A stretch of 64,000 bases of DNA, taken from assembly GCA_964036045.1 (NCBI GenBank), contig OZ038380.1:170134245-170198244 (forward strand), given 5' to 3'. The notes under the pieces were generated by a model that was not told where the DNA came from, did not search any database, and worked only from the letters and a program-made list of their open reading frames with translations. The stretch's first letter is position 1. The number at the start of each line of letters is the position of its first letter. Both the position numbers and the translations under genes were made by a program. The DNA is from Eutreptiella sp. 'Long Island Sound 2002' (lineage: Eukaryota > Euglenozoa > Euglenophyceae > Eutreptiales > Eutreptiaceae). This document shows, in pieces, positions 1-11,764 of the stretch.

Positions 1-3000
1 GCATATAGTGATGTGGTGCGAGCATGGTGGGCGAGCGCAAAGCAAAAGGCCGTTTTCTTGGAGCAAAAAAAAAAATCCAAGTTGGCTCACTACCACAGGA
101 TAGTTCACCAAACATCCCTGCATGGCAAAGGGTGGCCATTCTATCCTGCGGAACAAGGAACAACCCGCCCCCCCCCCCCAAAAGCAGGGATGGTGCTGAA
201 CAAGGAACAGACAAACCCCACCCCCCTTGCCCCATCTCCTGCGGGACAGAGTTACCCACCATGCCCCTCCAACAAATAGAAGGGTGAAAATGTGAGATTC
301 CCCAGGCGAATGTGATACAGTCATTTGGACAACCATGGGTTGTGGTCTACGACAAAGGCACAGCATAATAACTTGCATTGATATGTGGGCCAAGGTGAAA
401 GAAGAACATTTGACAATTGTCTTTTTTTTGCCTTTCACAAAGGCCAAATCCCACCGCGAGACCAAAATATTGTCCTTGAACTCAATTGACATGACACACA
501 GCAGCGAAGCTAGTGGGTGTGCGAACACAAGAAAGCGCGTTCTCAAATGATCACCAGCCTGCGTGAAAGCGCCGTTCCGTGCCGTTGCCTTGGCATGAAA
601 TGCTGGATCCCAACCCTCCCCCGCCCCCATGGAACAGTTACCACGGACAATTTCGGGTCAACCCCCCCCCAAAGTTGTCCCCGAGGACCCAACCTGAGGG
701 AACGGACGGGGGGGTCTAGACTGACCGCCCGCCCCCTCCACCCATGGATGATGGTGAAGGAAACAAAAAAATCCACAAAAATGTTGCACAAATAATGTGA
801 AAAGGGTGCCTATTCCCGCTGTGTGCCATGCAACCACATAATGAGCTTTGGGCTTTTTACCGCAAAATTGTGCAAGGAAAGCAATCCATAACCAATGCAA
901 CTTCTTGAAAAACAATTGTTCAAAGCTCACCTTGTGATATGGTGTGGCATGAATGCAAAGGGAAGGCAAGGAGCCATGAAGCTTCTTGAAAATTTTCTTT
1001 CGTCGCCATAGGCAAACCGTTCTAGATTCCGTTCTGGAACAAAATGGAATTTTTCATGGGATAGCGCCCCTTAGAACATATTTGGGCCAAAATAACCCCC
1101 CCTACCACTCTTCCGTACCTAACATCGAATAAGGTCCGCAAAAACAACGAGTGTTGATGTTGCTTGTGGACCATACACAAGCACGAGGTCCGGCTTTCTA
1201 CGCCCCCTAAAAACCTTCAATCAAATGAACTAAAAGACCGCCTCGGTCCATCCTTAACCCAAATATTTATTATACACCGGGTGAAGAACCCGGAACTTGG
1301 TGCAAGTGCCGGTTATCTCCAAGGGTGTAAAGAAGAAGAAGCGGACGCTAGCACAGATGCACGATGAAAGACGTCATCATACAACGCACAACTCGAGGGC
1401 ATACAATGCAATGAAGAAATGGAACAAACAAACGTGACGGTGAGGAGGTGGCATCGGGTGCCTGTTGCCGCCGCACCAGACATGGCGCATGCCTATGGAA
1501 TGCCCGGAGCAAGCGATGCCTAATGTGGCGTGAAATGGTTGATGTGTATTGGTGTGGTGTGTATGTTGCGGTGTAGAGCGTCATGGTTGTTATGGTTGTG
1601 GTTGTTCTCTTGTGGTGGTGTGGTGGTTTGTCTTGGTTGCCGTGCCTTGTGTTCTTCACTCATCAATGCAATAGACATTGTAACAAATACCTTTGGCCCG
1701 CTTGAGGAATCAAATATATTGTGATGCTTTGCAAACTACCCGTGTGATCCGGAATGATCGTTTGATTCACTTGGGAGCTTTCGACGCTTGAGTACACGCA
1801 CGACGTGGCAATTGCTTGCGTGCCGGTGACTCGCCCAGTAATGCTTGACGTTACCAACGCAGCATGGACGACGTTGACGTGCAATAGGATGTAGACGAAA
1901 AGGGACGTGGGAAACTTGAGGAGCATATGGGATGCCGATTGGCGGCTATGTGGGATACACACGAAAAAATGGAGCAGAAGATGGCTGGAAAACGCAAAGG
2001 AGATATGACATCCATTGTCTCCCTCCCCAATAAAAGACGAGCCGGGACTCGGAAGCCGAGAATCTTTTTCAAAATGGCTCTCTCAAGTGTTTCCCTTCCT
2101 ACTTGTCACGTTGTGACCCGTTTTCATCGCCTCATTCCCTCGTGCAATTGAAGCATGGGGACCAGGCCTCGGTCTCAGGCGTTCGTAATGTGAGTGTGTG
2201 GCCCATTTGACAAATATGCGTGAGACACTAGCATCAACAATCTTTGTTCCAGCAATCAGACGCTATCTTCTTGAGAACACATACGACAACAAAATGCCTT
2301 CTCGTTTACCTTATTTGTGGCATGCAATGGTTCATGGATTTTGTGACCGCATGTTGCTCTCATGTTCCGGGCTTGTGCCTATACGCAATCATTTAATCAA
2401 GCCCACACACCTGCAACGAACAATGGTGGTGGCCGACCCACGCATTCCCAGTGGGTAATTTGCACTCACTCACAGAGAATCATCATTATCCTCGTCAACC
2501 ATCATTATCCTCATCCACAATATAATATAACCTCGCCATGCTCCATCCGCGTGTTGCTTTCGTTGGCACTTGTGATGGAGCGTCGTATCCCCCCCCCCCC
2601 CCCGCAAACCGCGGCGTTTCACCGTCAACCATGCAGCTCGCGCAAGAGTTCCGTGAATTCCCCTCCAATGACTAGTATACTGTAGAATTGGGGCTAAAGA
2701 CGCTAATAATAATGGTCCGATTTTGTGTTTGCGTCTCGCGTCCGCGTCTTTAAATAATAATGCCTCAAAAAAGCGTGCGCGTCTCCCGCCTTTTTTTTAT
2801 TGAAAATTTTGGCCTCGCCGCTTTTGACCTATTTTTTTACTTCGGGACCCTCGGGGCCGTGTTTGTGAAATTACCCCACTCCTCGGGTCCCGCACATTTG
2901 CCACCTTTAATAATGTCTGACTTCTACAGTATGGCACGAGGTCTTCTACAGTATGACCTCGCGACCTCGTGTCTCGCGACTCGAGCTCGGTCGCAGCTCA

Positions 3001-3184
3001 GCCCGTAGCGATTTAGCCCCGTGTCGCGATTTTAGCGAAGAACTGCTCGGTGACAAAAACTCGAAATTTTTTTGCGACAAATTCGCCTGGAAAGGAGATG
3101 TTGCAACAATAGCGATGTGTTAATTACGATGTCTGGATTTTGCGCTCCCAAACTCTTCATTTTGACTGATGTTTTGTTTCCCAG
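1..3184. other. No supported gene; AT/GC-mixed non-coding DNA
   Basis: All open frames here are short, lack recognisable domains and overlap one another on both strands. Visible structure is limited to C-tracts (about 170, 661 and 2590) and a T/G-rich stretch near 1540-1640. I see no tRNA, rRNA or convincing promoter. Confidence 0.6.
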
Positions 3185-3414
3185 GCCTTTTGGTTGCCCA
3201 ACAAAGTGGTTGGGGTCCGGACACCTTTCTGGGGAAGGTGTTTGCTTCTTTGGAGATGAGGTTTGCTAGTGAGCATGATGTTCTTGGCATCCGCGCAGCT
3301 GGTGAGGGCACAGGGGAAGATTTGTACATGGCGATTGAACAATCCGAGGCATGGGGTCCGCGATTTGCTCCTTCCATGAGGAAGAAAAATTATTCCTCAT
3401 CGCAAAAGGAATAA
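3185..3414 (+). CDS. Possible 3'-terminal exon of an unrecognised protein
   Basis: A frame of about 76 codons runs to TAA at 3412-3414. It is preceded at 3172-3184 by TTTTGTTTCCCAG, a good pyrimidine-rich 3' splice acceptor, which would enter the frame one base before codon CTT at 3187. The peptide looks protein-like: few low-complexity runs, mixed charge, segments such as GWGPDTFLGKVF and AAGEGTGEDLYMAIEQSEAW, and a basic KKNYSSSQKE tail. I do not recognise the family. No matching upstream exon with a donor in phase was identified, so it may be a chance frame. The minus-strand frames over the same bases look poorer. This is inference from splice-site quality and composition only. Confidence 0.25.
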
Positions 3415-5226
3415 TACCTCCTCATTCTGCAGCTTGTACGGTGATATACTAGTGTTCTGCTTCTGGGATCAAGGGGCTGTCACTTGGGAAGTTACAAGTC
3501 TCTAGGCGGCATATGAGGCCCAACCGTGCTTCTTTTTGGATCCGGCACCCTCAAAATAGGGGGGGGGTCGTGGTGAAAGACCGATGTCCAATGCACACGT
3601 TCCCTCCCGCCTCCCCCCCGCCTCCTTCGCTAACGGGCAGCTACGCAGAACTGCGAAATTCGTGGATCTTTGAAAAATTGGAATTTCTCCGACATATCGA
3701 TGAGTTAGCAAAAACCAAGGGAGGCTTTTTGTGCCCCAATGTTGCTCTCTAAGCGGAAAAAAGAACCGCCTCTTAACGAGACGGTGACGTCACGTTATGA
3801 ACTTTGGTATACGTACTAGGATTTGCCCCTGCAACCATAGTGTGGCCCCGAACAGGCCTCGTGTCCGCGTCTTTAACCCCAATTCGACAGAACCGCTCGC
3901 CAGCTGGGTTCGCATCAGCGACCTTTCGCATGTGGCGGCGGCCACTTGCGCGACTACTGAAATCGTCGGGCATATTGTCTGTCACTGACTCTGTGTTAAA
4001 GTACTTCCTTTTCGACACACCGTTTCTGATGCATTAAGTCGTAATTCACTCGCTGAAGCACTGAGAAATGATGATTCTGTGATTTTATTGCCGGCATCTC
4101 TCAAAATTAGGTTCATGTTTCTCAACTCCAGTGCATTTTCAATGCCTAACCGATTTCAGTCCCAAAAATTTCTCGCATCAATGTCAAGTACATAAGCTCT
4201 TCTTGGGCCCTCATAGCGTCAAGAGTGGGTTTGGGCAATACTGCCATCACCTCATGTCCGAATTGGATAAGGTAAAAGAGCCAGTTTTTTTTCAGAGAAC
4301 TAATCGGTGTACAAGTGACATATTTCTTCCTTTTCTGTGTAACAATGCCGTTCTTTATGGCTATTGACTCCCTTACAATAGCTATCCCACTATTGGAACA
4401 TATGGTCAACAACCTGAAATAATCCTTTGATGTTTATTTCTTGCCCTTGGGCACACTGTGCGTTTGTTTGTCATTTGTGGGCTAGGCACGTGCAATGTGT
4501 GTTTTCGGAGATCTACGCTTGTAGCGATGTGTGAAGTGTGAGTTGGCGCGCGTCCTGTGTGTGCACGTAGGGAACCAAAAAAACACATGTTGCACGCGCC
4601 CAGCCTACAAGCCTACAAAGTCCGTCCTGGGCGAGTAAATTTCGGAAACAAAGTGACTAGAGAGCTACAAAGAAGCGACAGGATGGCGACAAGGGCGCGA
4701 CGCCACCCAAATGTAGTGTAAACGATGTGCGAGAAGCCACAAAGTAAACTACTTCAGCTCAAGACATCGCCAAGGACGATGCAGTACTCGGCCGAGTTGC
4801 AAAAAGGCAACGGAATAGGATCTGCACCTGTCATTGAACTTCGGTCACGTGGTGGTGCATTGGACAAGTGGCGGTCTGCTCAATCCGCTCGTCACGACTG
4901 CCACCGAAACTTGCGCGCTGTTTTAGCCGAAGGCAGATGGAAAAAACAGTGTCGCATGCTTTGTCACAGGCAAAGATTTTGAACCATAGGTCTAGCGCGG
5001 AGGTTTTGAGTGCGGCTGCAACCGCTTAGCTGAAGGTCATTGACAAAATACCCCGATGAACTGTAGATCGCCACCCTGAAGGCAACAGTGAAGTCTTTTC
5101 ATCAGCCAAGTGTGCGAACTTGACAGTTGTTGTCGCTAGTGCAATGTAGAAGAGACGATGTGGTTGGTCCCAAAGTTGACCTCATGTAGGTTTCGGCCTT
5201 GCAACCTCGAGCCTCAGACTCAGTCG
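3415..5226. other. No supported gene
   Basis: Only short overlapping frames with no recognisable domain. There is a repeat-poor stretch between about 3760 and 5200 with no RNA gene or promoter that I can defend. Confidence 0.55.
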
Positions 5227-5457
5227 TCTTCAACATACCCATCGTCAGCACCAAGAAAAACAAACCCATGCACTACACCTAGGCCCATAGGTTAGCTCGT
5301 CGGCAAACCATCTCTGAAATCTAAATCAAACATTACCATTCATGCAACACACAACGAAGGCATGAAGGGCAAGCTCCTCAAACGGCCATAACCTTGTGAG
5401 AGTGCAACAATTCATCGCTGCTCACATGTGTCCGGTTGGCCAAAATTGTCCCTGTCT
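5227..5457 (+). repeat. Dispersed direct repeat, copy A (partner 6414-6627)
   Basis: About 230 bp that recurs in the same orientation roughly 1.2 kb downstream with many substitutions and small indels. Shared landmarks in order are CAACATACC, CACCTAGG, GGCAAACCATCTCT, GCAAGCTCCTCAAA, GAGAGTGCAACAATTCATC and CTCACATGTGTCCGGTTGGC. Neither copy carries a coherent reading frame, so this is an old segmental or mobile-element duplication of unknown type. Confidence 0.75.
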
Positions 5458-6413
5458 ACCATTGCCATGTGCCGGTGACGTTGTAGACTGTTGGATTGTT
5501 CTTCCTAGTTCTATCAGCGGCAAAACAAAAGTACCAACGGCGAGGTCATTTTTGCCAAACATAGGGACAACGGAGGTCATCAATCAGCGCCTCAGCCAAA
5601 TGCAAAAGAGCATAAAAATTTGAATGAACTAGCGCAGAACAAGCTGCTGCCTAGAAAATGTGTCCCGCTTTCATAAAAGCCACCAGAACCAACAAAACCG
5701 ATGGGCAAGCAACCCTTTTCGTTTTCGGGTGTTGAGTGTTTTAACCTATTTGGTATGTTTAAATGTGACAGCCGTTCCTTCAACACGATCTTTGTGGTCT
5801 GCGACGTGTGTCAATCGTCCTGCTCTTTTGGTTTGTACCTCTTCGGTGTTGGCTACCAAGACGTGCATACATATGTCACAGGCCTTTCTTTTTTGGCTGC
5901 AATTGCATTTTGAAAAGCTAGCTGCATGTAACGTTGAGAGAATGAGGCATGCAAAGCTTTGAGAACTTTTTCCCGAAAGCGCAAGTGTACAAAGTTAGGA
6001 AAACAAACAACCCTTCAAAACACATTATTCAGAATGTCATGCTTTACACCCCAAGTCACCCGTGCGGCACAGGCGTGGCTAGATGCGGCGCACCCGGGCA
6101 ATGATTCGGCAAAGCGGAGTTTGGTAGCACTAAATGGTACCGCTGTTGTAAAAAACATGCAGATGCACCATTGGCATCAATGAAAACACCCTGTTGGCAT
6201 TTGCAAGTTCCAGGGTCACATTTAGACTTCACTGGAACCCACTGAGCTATCTCAATCCAATCCTGTTTGGCAGAACTGCCGCCAGGCAGGCACAACACAA
6301 CCCATGGCGCAGCTGTCGACACACCGGACCAAATTTTCTGCTTCTTTCAATCGCTATGGCACGTTGCACTATCGGCGAAAATGGTCAACACCTTGCGAAT
6401 TGGGGGTACAACG
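5458..6413. other. No supported gene between the two repeat copies
   Basis: Frames of up to 100 codons exist (for example 5660-5962 plus) but show no domain, no clear splice context and no conservation signal inside the window. Confidence 0.5.
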
Positions 6414-6627
6414 CTGTCAACATACCTGTCGTTAACACAAAGAAAAGCACACCCACTGCACCTAGGGCCACAGGTTAGGCCGTTGGCAAACCATCTCTAA
6501 AATGTAAGTCAAACATTGCCAGCCGTGCTTGACGCAGTGAAGGCACGAAGAGCAAGCTCCTCAAAGTGAGAGTGCAACAATTCATCACTGCTCACATGTG
6601 TCCGGTTGGCGAAGATTGCCCTGTCTG
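6414..6627 (+). repeat. Dispersed direct repeat, copy B (partner 5227-5457)
   Basis: Second copy of the repeat described at 5227. It lacks a short segment present in copy A (around CGGCCATAACCTT) and carries scattered substitutions, so the duplication is not recent. Confidence 0.75.
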
Positions 6628-7239
6628 AGGCCACCCAAAAAACAAAAGCAAACAGCAAACAAGTTGAACGAAAAAGATTTTTGACAAGTGCCTCTTGCTT
6701 TGCGTGTCGCAATGCTCAAACGTCCACCTCACGGGTCTTCCTTGTATGCGCCCATGACTCCGAAGCTCCTTTGCACCCGTCCCTTGCTCCCTGTGCTCGG
6801 TCTGTTCGAGCAGTGGAATGCACTCGGAAGGTTTGAACATACCAACGTGGCGTGCAGCAACAACAATATGTGGTGCTTTCGTAGTGTTGCTTCTTCAAGT
6901 ATTCACGAATGTGACACAGCAGCAGCTGAATGCTTTGCAGTCCAGGATGTGGAAATCAGAGGCAACAGAGGCCTTGGCAGCGGTTGCCGTCAATCCTATT
7001 TGTCGACCCTAGGACTATGGATCAACAAGCAGCCGTTCGTCTGAGAAGCACTCGGCAAATCGACGAGAGGTGCGACTTGGCTAGATCAAGCCTGTGAAGG
7101 TCACCTTCGATTATGGTACTTGTACCTGATACAGCACTTGGAGAGAATGGTGGATTGTCCCTTGGCCTTCATCATCATTCTGAGGTCCGACATCAGCCGT
7201 GCCTGCTTGGGGTCCCCATGTTGAGGGGTTAACAACAAA
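6628..7239. other. No supported gene
   Basis: Contains short overlapping frames only (longest 118 codons, 6688-7044 plus), with no recognisable motif. From about 7180 the text begins to resemble the satellite-like family seen again at 48-53 kb (GGGGTCCCCATGTTGAGG). Confidence 0.5.
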
Positions 7240-7500
7240 GATACATCACCTCTGCCTTCCTGAGGTCCCATGGTGGGGAGAAATCAACCTAGGAAAGCGT
7301 GGATGTGGTGGAAATGAGCAAAAAAAATTGAAAGAAATGGAAATGGGTGAAACTAGGTGAAAATCCAAAAATGACATATCCCCAATGTGGAAGAAGTATC
7401 AAAATGTACTTTCAAACAAAAATGATGCCCCCCTAGTATCACAATGTAGGGGTGTCTAGTACGGCCACATGCCCAAATAGTTGCACCACGCTTGCACTGC
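7240..7500 (+). repeat. Dispersed repeat (partner 52630-52888)
   Basis: About 260 bp recurring 45 kb away in the same orientation. Shared landmarks are GTGGATGTRGTGGAAATGAG, CCAATGTGGAAGAAG, TATCAAAAT/CATCAAAAT, TCTAGTACGGC and ATGCCCAAATAGTTGCACC. Both copies begin with text of the degenerate satellite family (CTTC/CTGCTC...GGTCC...GGTGGGGAG), so this looks like a longer member of that family. No open frame is shared. Confidence 0.8.
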
Positions 7501-8440
7501 GCTAAATGCGCCCCCTAAACCGCAAATGATTTCAATGAAAGCACGCCGATTGTCGTGGTAGGCAAAAGTTCCGGTTTTGCACCCCCAAGACAGTGGTACA
7601 CTAGAACACCTTTGAGGGGGCTTTCTGGCGAGAGGCCAATAACTGAACACAACGTGCGTATCAGCCAGTGTTGTGGGCACACAACCACAGGGTTTACCTC
7701 CTCTCCCCCAACCGTGCGCGACACTCAATCGCAAAATCAAACTGTAGTGGCTACCGCACCTGCGGGCATTGAGTGGACAACAACATATTCATGTTTGCGG
7801 AGCACAACACATGCAATAACCCCTAACACTCTTGTCTACCATGCCGCAAGCAGTAACACATCCTCCAATTCATGCACATCTGACACATATTGCGTGGAGG
7901 ATACCAATGTATGTATGCTTTTCATTACGCTGCCTATTATTGCATCGAAGCGAGTAAACAGCACCACGTGTGCTGCAGATTCATTGCACAGGCTTTATCC
8001 CCCCACTCCACCGCCAGTCCAGACTGTCCAGGCGGTCCAATAGTTGTGGAAACAACTTCCCGCGATGTTTGGACAACCTGCTATTTGCGCTGTACAAGAC
8101 CACACAGACTGGCTTTGGGCTGGCTCTGGGCAGGCTGTGGGGCAACCAGGGAGGCTAGAATGCATGAGTCATGCACCAAGCCCCAGTTCAGATACAGCTT
8201 GCCACCAAAATCACCAGCAAAACCTGCCATCCTGACACCCACCACAACCAGAAAATCGAATGGCCAATTTCACGATACCAATAAGTTGTAGAAGCAACAC
8301 CCCATGGTGTTGTTGGCCGTAAATGGACGATAGTCGTCACTCCCCAGAAGCACTCTGGCGCACCACAATATTCTGCAAGCCAAACGCTTCCCAACTTGTC
8401 AGCATGGCACAATCAGGCGCCATCTCAAATTGTGCAGCCC
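7501..8440. other. Unrecognised stretch with a 162-codon plus frame (7555-8043)
   Basis: The frame 7555-8043 is rich in Thr and Ser, with no recognisable domain. Its codon composition resembles the surrounding non-coding DNA and frames in the other two phases are also open. I do not call it a gene. Confidence 0.4.
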
Positions 8441-8541
8441 TGATGGCTATGCTATATCATACTCGTGTCCTCTAGGCCCATGATCTCTATTCTATATCAT
8501 ACTGGTGTCCTCTAGCCCCTTGATGGCTATTCTATATCATA
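8441..8541 (+). repeat. 40-bp tandem repeat, about 2.5 copies
   Basis: Units start at 8441, 8481 and 8521 with the shared core TCTATATCATACTGGTGTCC. A short minisatellite with a few substitutions between units and no coding potential. Confidence 0.9.
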
Positions 8542-9044
8542 GGAATGTCAGCAAAGTGCAATGATCTTAGCCAGGCTTCATGAAGTTGTTTGGCCATAGA
8601 TCGACGGTGTCACCCTCTGGAATCACTCCGATAAGACCCTCGGTTCAAAGTCCAGCAAGGCGCCATCAGGCAGCCCCACAAATGTCCACAAATGTCAGCA
8701 ATGCGCTGGCAGGCGCGGTCACAAATCATGATAAATGTCAGCAAAGCGCCGTTGGGCACTGCTATGGCTCACCCCGGATCTCTTGATTACCCTCCTGCAC
8801 TTAAACCTCCTCGTGTCACTGACGCCAGTGAAATGATCGGCCCCCCCCAAAAGCCCCACAACTGTGCCGCTTGAAACTGCACCCTGTCACGAACGGCAGT
8901 GCTGAACCGTGACTCCTCAGCACTGCCATGCATTTCGGGTTCAACGTCACTGGAGGACCTGGAGCCCCCTGAAGACATTTCGCGCTACCCCAGCGCCTTC
9001 ATTGAGGTGTCACAGCCGGCCGTTTGTTGTTCGGATGAGCCTTC

Positions 9045-9116
9045 CGCCCCCTTCTCTGCCAGATCACCTGCCCGCTGATTGCCGGGCAGCCCCAGGCGCG
9101 ATTGCACCCAGCGCGA
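9045..9116 (-). pseudogene. LINE-type RNase H relic (C-terminal motif only)
   Basis: The minus frame 8985-9266 contains SRWVQSRLGLPGNQRAGDLA followed by EKGA. This reproduces the C-terminal RNase H signature of non-LTR retrotransposons (W-[IV]-x-[SG]-H-x-G-[IL]-x-G-N-x-x-A-D-x-L-A-K-x-G-A). The motif histidine is Arg here and the AD pair is GD, so the active site is not intact. The N-terminal half of RNase H and any reverse transcriptase could not be followed upstream because frames break. It is a decayed fragment of an element related to, but not the same as, those at 22.9 and 55.5 kb. Confidence 0.5.
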
Positions 9117-9140
9117 CTGCACTGCTTCTCCCCCCGCCTC

Positions 9141-11764
9141 CGTCTCCAGAAAAATGGCCGCCCGACTCACACTCTTTTTTTTTTGTTTTTTTGAAATACA
9201 CAGTTCACAGTTCAACGGTCCGCTGAGAAGGAAGGCCAGCCCATTATACAGATTTGTGACCCACATCCCAAGTCATGGGTCAGGGGGTCGGCGGGTGGGT
9301 TGGCATACCGGCGTTCCGCCGTAGTGTGAGGGGCAGTGCAAGGTGGAAGGATAGAAACAAAGGTGGTATTCCCGTGTGCATTCGCCCCGTTGCCATCCCC
9401 GGGGGTGATGGGCAACTATGGGGGTGCCCAGGGGGCCGGCAGCTACCATTGCTGGACTCCAGTCATGCAAACAAACGATAGAAGAAGCAGTGATGTCCAC
9501 ATCCAGGGCGTATGTGTAGGCGTTGCTGTGCCAGGGACGGGCCGACTCGGTGTCAGTCGGTTTAAAAATAGATAGGCAAAATCAAAGACAGAAGGGCAAA
9601 AAACAGTTGGCAGGATGACACACAGGACAAGGGTGGACAGGCTGGCAAAACTCCCACACTCCCCCCCCCACCACCAGCCGCCCCCTCTACCCCCTGGGAC
9701 ATCATCCGCCATGGCGACCTTCTGTCTCCACCCCATAAAGTCTGGACGCCCGACTCACACTCTGTCGTTCATGCACCGGGACGTATGCGGAATGGCACCG
9801 CTGGGGGTCCCCCTCCACCAACACCCCAAACCCGGCCTGCATCTACCCGGTTACCCGCTTTGCTGAACTGTCTGTATCTTAAGTGTATACATCAGTACCC
9901 ACCCAGCCTTCCCCAATGCCGTCAACTCCTTGACCAATTTAGCCTGATACTCCCCCCTACCTCACTTCACCTCTCAACTTTCAACACTTCCTTGGTCACT
10001 CACGCCCCCGCCCAAGCTGTGGTCAGGACCTCAGGTTGCTTGATGAGCAATGCCTTATGCAAAAACGACCCGTGCAACTGTTGCAGCACGTGATTACGTT
10101 CTTGGTCAAGGTGAAGGGTACAGCCCAAGCCGTAACAGGATGGTCTTCTGCTGGTTTGGCCCAAGGGTTGCCCGCTACAACCAAGAACAATTCAAACAAT
10201 GCATCGATTTCCATGGACGGGCGCCAAAAGCAACTGAAACTGAATGCTGAAGTATCGTTCAGTGAGGACCTCAATGTGGAGAACCTGACTGCATGAGACC
10301 AGTACACTGACAGGACATGTTACCAACAAAAGCAACACTGAGGCGGACAAGAACCCAACGGTTACCAGGAGCACATTGAATGATCGATCCTGACTGCCAT
10401 ACCCAAACACACTTGACCTTTCACAGCAAGAAATGCACTTGCAGGAAATTCAATGTGGCCGCACTGAGTGTTTTGCAAAACAGCAGACACAATGACAGCG
10501 CGAGTGTAGCCGGATAGGGGCCAGCTGGGAACAGACTATCCGACTCTTAAGAAATATGCAGAAGCCAGGCATTATAATTCCTGCATGAGGCATTATGCCA
10601 CCAATACAGATGGCCTCTGCACACTCTCTATGAGCATGTGCAGGACCCCAGAGAAGGGGGGGGGTAACCATATTGCCGAAGAAAAAGGAGCCGCTGCACT
10701 ACTGGTGAAAGCCAACTTCTTCAAGTCTCGTTTGACATTTCCCTACACTGTTGACGGCTGATACACTGTGCAACGGCACAAACGCTGGTCCTCAGGTAAG
10801 CCGTTCGAAGAGACTGCGTGGGTCAGGGGTACCCTCTGCTTTGGCAAAACGGTGATGCTTCCCGGGCGTCATGGGAGCGTTAGGGTAATTGGCTTTAGTG
10901 TGCACTGCCCAGGAAATATGCACCAGAGCAAAAAAATTCTGTGCACGTTGACCTGTTGATACCATCGCAGTCTACAGAGGAGAGGCTGCTCCCAGTTCAT
11001 CCCCAACTAGGTGTACAATTGGGCAAACAGATGCTCTCCACGGCCCCGCATGAAGGAGTGCCCATGTACTTGGCTTGCCATCTTGGGTGATCCTTGTTCT
11101 TTGGCTTTGGATATGGTACGATACCATGCTTTCTTCTGGGGAAACCACCATTGAGCAGGATCACCTCCCCTTTGGTAAGATCTTTGAGTTGGGGCCCAAG
11201 GCTACATACCCCCTGCCATCTTGGGAGTCCCCAACGGCAAGCGCGAGGTCGAAATCAGAAGTGGCTACTTGACCACTACCGTTTCGGGGGGTCATACCAT
11301 TGGGTACGGAAAACACGTGCACCAGTTGTGGAGGAGACAGGCCCAAAACGGAGAACGCAGCAATAAAATGGGAGGAAAAGTGGGATATGGGGGAAGACGG
11401 TATGTAAAAGTGCGTAGATGTATGCACCCCGATTCCACCCGTATTCTGGGATAAATACCCAAACTGCGCGCCGCAGGTGCCGCCCACCAGCAGCCCACCA
11501 GACGCCAGGGACACACACGCAACGGCGCACGCCCTGACCCAAAATCATGCCAGCCAGGAAGAAAACCAAAACAGGCCAAGGGTGAGACGCCATGATGTCC
11601 GCCTCGTGATGCATGACCCGCGCTACCCCCCTCGCTCCTTGTATGTATCTCAACCCACTTTGTTGTCACATGGGGCGGCACCCGGGCCCAGAACATTGTT
11701 CGAACTGGTTACGTCAAAAAAAAAAGGATTAGCGTCCCCAACGGCAATGACTGCGGCCGAAGAG
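9141..11764. other. Intergenic, no supported gene; degenerate satellite-like text at 11.05-11.48 kb
   Basis: Short overlapping frames on both strands with no domain. From about 11,070 to 11,480 the sequence carries landmarks of the satellite family (GGCTACATACCCCCTGCC, CTTGGGAGTCCCC, GAAATCAGAAGTGGCTACTT). The long plus frame from 11,477 is the antisense shadow of the neighbouring GC-rich gene. Confidence 0.55.

Noticed and set aside
7555-8043. 162-residue Thr/Ser-rich protein
   Set aside because: No motif, no splice context, and parallel open frames; composition matches neighbouring non-coding DNA.
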